From NCBI GenBank assembly GCA_036936605.1, contig JAUPFV010000004.1, positions 126,331,737-126,395,736 on the forward strand: a stretch of 64,000 nt of DNA, in the 5' to 3' direction. The DNA is from Limnanthes douglasii subsp. nivea. Its lineage: Eukaryota; Streptophyta; Magnoliopsida; Brassicales; Limnanthaceae. Shown piece by piece: positions 58,037 through 64,000 of the stretch; the stretch's first letter is position 1, and each line of letters starts with the position of its first letter. The position numbers were made by a program, and so were the translations under genes. The notes under the pieces are model-generated. The model ran no database searches. It was given only the letters and a program-made list of their open reading frames with translations, and was not told the DNA's origin.

Positions 58037-59065
58037 GAATTTAAGAAATATTACAAACTTTACCTAACATAACATAACATAACGTTATTAATTTAATTAC
58101 ATGAATGAACTGAAAATCATGTATGAAATAAATTCCAACATCTTTTACAAGTACCAAATGTGGTGGAGAGAAAAATGGTATGCAATGCATTGATATCGAG
58201 TGGTTATCATTAACCTGATATCGAATAATGTCATCCAATAACACTTTATCATATAATATTTGAAACATGATAACTTATTAAGTAGTCCATCTAAAATATA
58301 CGCTCAACCATACACGCCCAACTAAAAATCTTGATGCTCATTTAAGTCGGACATAAAATCATGTCTCAATGATGATCATTATTATTATGAACTCTAAAGC
58401 GCTTTAGATATTATCTGATAACCGCACTGTCCGTCTGGTGAGATATTTTTATGCTAGTAATAATATTATGTAAAACATTGACGATGTTATCCGCGTAAAA
58501 TAAGAGTTGTTTACTCTTATTGTTTTTAGTTTTTGATGAATAACACTTTTTGTGTGGAAACTTAAGACACTAGAAATTAATTTAGTTTTGAAGAAACTGT
58601 ATAACCTATCTTACAAAGCGTACTAGAGCTCCAGGTTTCCTGAATGACATGTTCAAGATAAGGTTTATCCGGTTTAATCGATCGGTCTAGGCTGATATTT
58701 TTTTATATCTCTTGTAATAATGATTTCTTTAAGCTCTACAATGTTACTCTTTTCGGGTTTAAGGGTTTATATTACCGTATTTGTAATATAATCTTAAAAA
58801 TCTGGTCCATAACCGTAAATATAAGTATATATCATTCCTATTTTTTTGTTAGCACAAATTTTAACGTCATTATATGTCTAAAAATGGTCTCTTATGTTCT
58901 AGCTCTCCATCTGAAGAGTTTGTACTACATGCTCCATATCTAGTTGTTTGTTCACTACCTCATGCTCTAACAATTGTCTCTCTTAATACTATTCAGTCAC
59001 TTTGTACGATCCAACTCATTAATATCCATTGGCCCATAATACACGATAGAAATGATTCTTAATAA
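58037..59065. other. Unassigned sequence
   Basis: No transposon domain or convincing open frame. It contains short ACATAAC repeats (58064-58084). Confidence 0.5.
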
Positions 59066-59069
59066 GAAA

Positions 59070-59765
59070 TTAACGTGAGGTTTCCGTGTTCAAGTGACCA
59101 TTGATCAAGGATACACCATTTTCAACGAACCTTGGCTCTATACGATTGGAAACAAATTTTTCCAATTCCTTCACTTTTTGATGGTTCATAAAAGCATATG
59201 AAACAATTTGTTGATCTGTATCCTCGCCCTGCATGGTACTATCCAAAATAGTTCCCTCACCTATCAAGTAACTTGGCACAAACTAATATTCAACTCTGAG
59301 GAACCTCTTCGGTACGATATGTTGAGGGAAAATAAAAAAAAATTGCAAAGTAGAAAACAATTATTATGAGAAAAGAGAAGTTACATTTATTAAAGGTCTT
59401 TTCCGTTTTTACATCGCTCTTTTACTGTTGATGTGACATTAAGTTGTTTCTTTAACCGTATCTCTTTTTGACTGCAAGTGATCTGCTTCAACTGTGTGCT
59501 CAATCAAGTGCACTTCAATGGTCTCTTTGCTCGGTTTTAGTAGTGCGCTGGTCCGAGCACGATCTGTGTAGTTCCTTATCGCTCGTTCATACAATTTAGC
59601 TTGGCTTTCTCCTCGAGTTAACCTTACTTCCCAACTTCTTAAATTGTTGATATGCTGACCATTTTCGACCTCTTTTATTGTAGTTAATTTAGCCTTGTGT
59701 TCCCACTCTGCCTTTATCAGGCTCGGTTCTTTTTCCCTCTCTGTTACACACTCAAATTACTGTCT
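59070..59765 (-). pseudogene. Unrecognised minus-strand coding remnant, coiled-coil-like
   Basis: The minus strand is open without a stop for more than 100 codons over about 59755-59440, with no ATG. It is rich in Glu, Lys and Arg with Leu/Ile spacing (TEREKEPSLIKAEWEHKAKL, then EVENGQHINNL), suggesting a coiled coil. Downstream, 59279-59070 is another open frame (VKELEKFVSNRIEP). I do not recognise the product. It lies on the pol strand of E5, beyond where its antisense gene begins, so it may be a further extra ORF of E5 or part of another element. Confidence 0.35.
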
Positions 59766-60429
59766 CACTTGGGGTCGTCTTTCATGTTTTAAGTATATTA
59801 ATCTGCTCGGATATCTTTGTTTATGGTTTTTGCTTCTTTAACGGAAAATCGATGAATTAAATTCAAACATAATGAGCAGATAAATCATTGCCGTATAAAA
59901 TTTGAACTTAAATTCAAATGAACCAAACGGTGGTTAGTTTTTATTTACTTGTCGTTTGAGCTACACGTGGGTGGACTGGATCTACACTTAGAGAGTGACG
60001 GTTCCAACACATGGACGTTTTTAGAAAATGACGCTTGGTGCTTGGGTTTTTGAAGAAACGTGCCTATTGTTGCTGACGATTTGTGTATCTCATCACAGGT
60101 GGCTACTTGGCAGATTACTAACTTGCCCATATAATTAACAATAATGTCTTTCTTGAATCGTTTCTTCTATTCCGTTGCTATTTTGAGTCCACTGTTCTAG
60201 AGATATTTTTGGCCATCTTCAAATTGGAACATAGGTACAAATTTGTTTTCCATGTATTCTTAGCGTTTCGTCTTGGGGAAACCCTATGGTCTGGGATATG
60301 TGATGTTCTGCTTACGAAGATACCTAATCGAAATGCATATGTACTGAATGTGACACCAATCCCTCACCTTATGCTATAGGTTTCCTTATTTGTCGTATTG
60401 GCTTATTGTAGTCCAACTAGTAGAAACAA

Positions 60430-62930
60430 TGTCACTGAAAAGGGCGAAGAAGAAGAAAGTAGGGAAAACTCCAGTGTCCGAATTTGAAGACCCGATATTT
60501 CTAGAAAATTAATTTTCCAGATATCCATACCAAGCCCGGGAAAATGAAACTTGCCTATTTACAACTGTCTTTGATTGGGGGCTTCACCTACCTTAGTATA
60601 GTGCTGAGCTCACGCCTGCTAGGGATTAAGATGTGTAGCAGATCTGATGTTAGCCATTGACGTAGCCAAGGTTGAAAAATACCATTTTTTCTATACCCAG
60701 ATAATTGGGATGAGAAATATTTGAGCTCCCTTCATTGGACAAAAACTCTAAGATTTATATGTGCTTGTGTCAGGAAACTGGGAATATGAATAACCCATAT
60801 TGAATATCCAATTAGAGAGAAAGTGAAAAGTAAAGTGTAAGCGTCAGTAACATAATCTGTATGATTAACTTCTTAAACACTATATTAATATTTTATGGAT
60901 TGTGTATGTAGGTGAAGAAGCCAATCGGTAGTGGTGGAAGAAGGGCTTGTCAAAAGAATATAAGAATCGGTTGATCCAGGTGGGTTATCTAGCGAATTCT
61001 ACCTGGTTGCAGGAGCCCACATTGTTCTTTATCCAGGTGAATTACCTCAAAGCTAGTCTGTGGCCAGTACCAAAGCTGACAATTTCAAAATACGGTGGAT
61101 TGACCATGGCAGACGACGCAGAAGTATCCGTGGAGCGCATTCGGGCACTAATAGAGAAAAGATATCAATAAAATAATATTGTTGGGGTGTTGCTTCCAGT
61201 GCCTCAGACCCAAAACGTAAGAGAAATAAATGGTTCTTCATGAGGACCTTGTCAGAATGAAGGACAAGGGGGAGGGGGAGTTGGCTATTCAAGGAGCCGA
61301 TGAGGTGGACCAACATGAGAAAAATGCGGTTGGAGAGGGAGGTAACGTGGAAGGTACCCGAGCGTGACACGAGCGCGATGATGATGACGATTCAAATGCT
61401 TTGTTGAAACCATGGCACAAGAAGCCAAAGTTCTTGCTTGATGTTATCCCTCTCGCAATGAGGAAATTGTAGTATATGGATTAAGAAATTGTAAGTTATG
61501 ACGCAACGCAGCAAAAACAAGCCGATCCTCCTGTGCATCCATCAACAAATCAAGACCGGGGTAAATGACCCGAGATGGATGCTATTAATGAAGATCTAGT
61601 AGGCGAGCAAGTTGACATGGTAGAGGATAGTGACGATGAGGGAGGGGATCCAAAGAAGGTGATTCCAAAAGACATAATACAGAGGATAATTTTTTTGAAA
61701 TTAACAACCGTCCATCTGTTTACCTCGATAGGGTATGGGGTTGGTAGCTTCCCACTTCCATTAACATAGTTAGGCCCGAGCACGCACTGATTAGGAACAA
61801 GGGTGTTGAAACACTCTAAAAGAATTACCTCATGGATGAACTGCTGTCTACGAGGATTGTCATACCTCGTATGTCGATGTTGATGGTTGAGCAACTCAAA
61901 CGCATTCCTTGAGCTATCATATGATGACAGAATTCGTATGAGTGATATCCTGCAACGTCAGGTTGAACTCGTCTTCGAGGTAAAAATAGATCGCAGTTAA
62001 TATCTAATATACACTTATGCTGAGACTAATCTTATGTACTTGGCAGTTGCATCATAACTTGATCGTGTTGTCCTATCAATCTATGCATGTTGCTGACTTA
62101 AAAGTGATGGAGAAGTGTAAGCTAGAGCCTATGCTGTCTGGGTCGGCAATATCTTCGACCACCAAGCTTGTGCGGTTTAAGCATGCTTATGGATCTACCA
62201 AAGCCTCAAAAGATAAGGCGATCGAGTAGCTTCGAGCTGAGATGGCAAACCCAAGGGGGGCCTTGGTTTCCAGCGAGGAGAAGTGAAAAGAGTTGTCTGT
62301 AAGTAACGCTACCCTCCTAGCTCTAAACAAATACCCTAATGAAGAGGAACAGTGAGCTCATCAGACAGAGCTCGAATCTGCTAACACGGAATATGGAATA
62401 GGCACAAATGGTGGAAGATCAAGCCAAACGGCTGGCTGGGAGGACATTGGAGAACAATGATCTTAAAATTAGAGCAAAGAATGCAAGGAGGGAACTGGAT
62501 GTCGAACGAAAACAGTGGAAAAAGAAACTTAAAGCCGCGTTGGATAAGGGGGAGGCTCGGGTGATGGGTGTTGCCATAGATATGATAGCGAGGGAGAAGA
62601 AACAAGATGTGGCTGAGTTGTGAGCGTTGAATTCTGGGATGAAGCTAGGATCACTGTGTCATTTGGTAGAGATGCCCCTTCTTCCAACTACACTCAAATC
62701 TCCAAATGCCAAACCTGCTCCTATAGGAGGGAAAACCAACATATCTATGGAAAGGAAAAAGATTACTCAAGCTCAACCAACCGTCATGGTCCCTACCTTG
62801 ACCGACCCGGCCAATCCGAAAGGTAGTGAAGCTCAACCAACAGATGTGGTACCTTCCTCAACCGACTCGACCAATCCTACACTGCTTCCAAATCTTGAAG
62901 TATCAAACTTAGATGTAATATTGACATGAA
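60430..62930 (+). pseudogene. E5 antisense gene (PF04195-like, coiled coil), decayed
   Basis: E5 pol is on the minus strand, so this plus-strand gene is antisense to it, as in E1. It starts near 60430 (MSLKRAKKKKVGK). TTVFDWGLHLPL (about 60570) corresponds to FTELFNWGLRFPL in E1, and VLVSGNWEYE (about 60765) to FLFISGAWENG. An intron probably follows: acceptor ATGTAG at 60906-60911, donor near 60860 worn. The next exon has KEYKNRLIQVGYLANSTWLQ, and 62408-62623 is a Lys/Glu-rich coiled coil. The C-terminus has Pro/Thr-rich repeats of 60 bases. Several frameshifts are present. It matches E1 in layout but only weakly in sequence. Confidence 0.6.
62771..62882 (+). repeat. 60-bp tandem repeat in the E5 antisense gene
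   Basis: Units start GCTCAACCAAC at 62771 and 62831. They encode related AQPT-V-P-TD-NP blocks, in frame. The second copy is slightly shorter. Confidence 0.8.
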
Positions 62931-63480
62931 ACTTGGGACCTACACTCTTGAATGTTAATTTATTTTTGTGTTTTGGCGCAGTTTTGGACATGGTAGAAGT
63001 ATAACATTGATTATATTATGTTTAAGTTACATATTTTTGAGTTGAAAGTGGACGGGTGCATGTTTGGTTGATTATTACTCTATTTCTTTCCCTAGGACAT
63101 TTGGAGATGTGTTTATTACTTATTATAGTTACGTCGGCGGATCCTTACAAGATCGAGCTTAGTAGGGCTCATTGCGTAGCTTAGGAAATAATCTATCGTT
63201 GTAGTTGAATCACAGCAAGGTCTTAAGACCCTATTGCTTGGTTTATTATAGACTTGGTTTGTAACCAGTTCACGAATATACATGGTACAAGGTATGAGGC
63301 TCACTATGGCCTTTACGTATCTCATAGACTTGGCTAATTAGCCCGGCCGTGTTTACAGACACTTAGTCTGGACTTATTGTGGTCCTTTGCATAGCCCGTA
63401 CATTTGGTTATTGACCTGTTTTCTATTTGTAAGGATAGAGTGGCAAAAGAATAAAATATATTAATAAGGAGAATAATAGT
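62931..63480. other. E5 spacer between antisense gene and post-pol motif
   Basis: No open frame of note. The sequence is moderately GC-rich with short runs such as CTTAGTAGGGCTCATTGCG but no tandem array. It would carry the 3' untranslated region of the antisense transcript. Confidence 0.5.
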
Positions 63481-63537
63481 TCATATGCCTCATTAAAAAA
63501 ACCCTCCCGCGCCATCAAGGGAAAAAATAGCGCATCA
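63481..63537 (-). promoter_or_regulatory. Conserved post-pol stem-loop motif (E5)
   Basis: On the minus strand: GATGCGCTATTTTTTCCC, TTGATGGCGCGGGAGGG and TTTTTTTAATGAGGCATATG. TTCCC, GGCGCGGGAGG and TTTAATGAGGC match E1 in order and spacing, just after the integrase end. Confidence 0.6.
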
Positions 63538-63540
63538 TCA

Positions 63541-64000
63541 AAATTACAAAGATCGACGATATAATTTTAAATGATTTACATTCTGTGGGTGCTTCAAAGC
63601 GCATCCCTCGGCACCTGCTAGGTGATAAGCTCCACTGTGTCCCGTGGAAATAACGGTGTAGGTCTCATCCCAGTTGGGACATAATTTACCGGCCGCTCGA
63701 TCACCTGACCCTTGGAACGTCTTTTTCATTACGAAGTCTCTAATCTTAAACCCGTGTGGCCTTAATCGAGCATTAAATTGTCCCCTCATCAGACTCCGGT
63801 AGTGCTATGCCCCAATGCATGCTTGGACACGTTACTCTTCTATGAGGTCAATACTCTCCGGGTGATTTACCAAATTATTTTCTTCCCTGCAACTCTCGAT
63901 CCGATAGCTAGGTACAATGATCTCTGTTGGAATTACTGCTTCACTACCATAGACGAGGGAAAATAAAGTGTCTCCCATTGTAACTTGAGGGGTAGTCCTA
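63541..64000 (-). pseudogene. pol: E5 integrase, C-terminal part (partial at window edge)
   Basis: At the edge the frame reads RTTPQVTMGDTLFSLVYGSE, then AVIPTEI, the conserved end of the integrase core. A shift and stops follow near 63800-63880. Then 63789-63544 is open: FNARLRPHGFKIRDFVMKK, AAGKLCPNWDETYTVI (GPY/F module with altered Gly-Pro) and AYHLAGAEG, ending HLKLYRRSL. The style (KLxPNW...YHLxxxxG) fits a Tat family different from E1. No chromodomain follows. Confidence 0.85.

Larger units (their letters stand above)
59800..64000 (-). mobile_element. E5: second Tat family, minus strand, 3' part only
   Basis: Integrase C-terminus on the minus strand at the right edge, the post-pol motif, and the antisense gene on the plus strand appear in Tat order read right to left. 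Protein and motif differences from E1-E4 mark it as a different family. Its 3' LTR should lie left of about 60400 but I could not delimit it. gag, protease, RT and RNase H lie outside the window. Confidence 0.7.

Noticed and set aside
1..64000. tRNA, rRNA or other structural RNA genes
   Set aside because: I scanned for T-loop type GTTCGAATC blocks and conserved rRNA stretches and found none. A covariance search was not possible.

Overview
This is AT-rich nuclear DNA of a flowering plant, probably heterochromatic. No host gene is recognisable. Nearly everything identifiable is transposable-element sequence of different ages: at least six Ty3/gypsy LTR retrotransposons of the Tat type, one L1-type LINE, a Ty1/copia gag fragment and an LTR-like fragment. 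The Tat assignment rests on four features: pol order protease-RT-RNase H-second RNase H-integrase, no chromodomain, a long region between pol and the 3' LTR, and in that region an antisense gene. I use the labels E0 to E5. The species cannot be named from the sequence.

Layout. 1-1.67 kb: unassigned DNA, an AT-rich tandem repeat and LTR-like sequence. E0 (about 1.7-4.65 kb, resuming 14.88-17.09 kb): an old Tat copy split inside its RT domain by E1. E1 (4656-14879): structurally complete, with 365-bp LTRs differing at 15 sites by eye and an exact 5-bp target duplication ATAAT; pol has frameshifts and stops, so it is non-autonomous. E2 (18022-27690): complete but older, with 376-bp LTRs only about 84% identical. 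27.7-34.35 kb: AT-rich, no gene. E3 (34.35 to about 41.95 kb): strongly decayed, gag to RT missing. 42.3-43.2 kb: copia gag zinc knuckle and a short tandem repeat. 44.6-48.06 kb: LINE with endonuclease, RT and C-terminal zinc-finger remnants. 48.1-52.94 kb: unassigned, with one tandem duplication. E4 (52950-58031): a Tat copy that keeps its target duplication CAAAT but has lost about 4.8 kb between integrase and the middle of the 3' LTR. About 60.4-64 kb: E5, a different Tat family on the minus strand, running off the right edge.

How the parts relate. In E1, E2 and E5 the element carries two tail-to-tail transcription units: gag-pol from the 5' LTR, and a spliced antisense gene starting just inside the 3' LTR. 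In E1 the antisense gene is one reading frame of 964 codons across a GT-AG intron, broken only by four in-frame stops. E2 keeps the same start motif and the same intron position and phase. Between the two 3' ends, E1, E2, E3 and E5 share a stem-loop-like motif just after the pol stop. This antisense gene with its flanking signals is the most interesting system in the window. It belongs to the extra ORFs already known in Tat elements, but its function is unknown.

All positions, motif matches and identity counts were read by eye. No alignment or database search was run.
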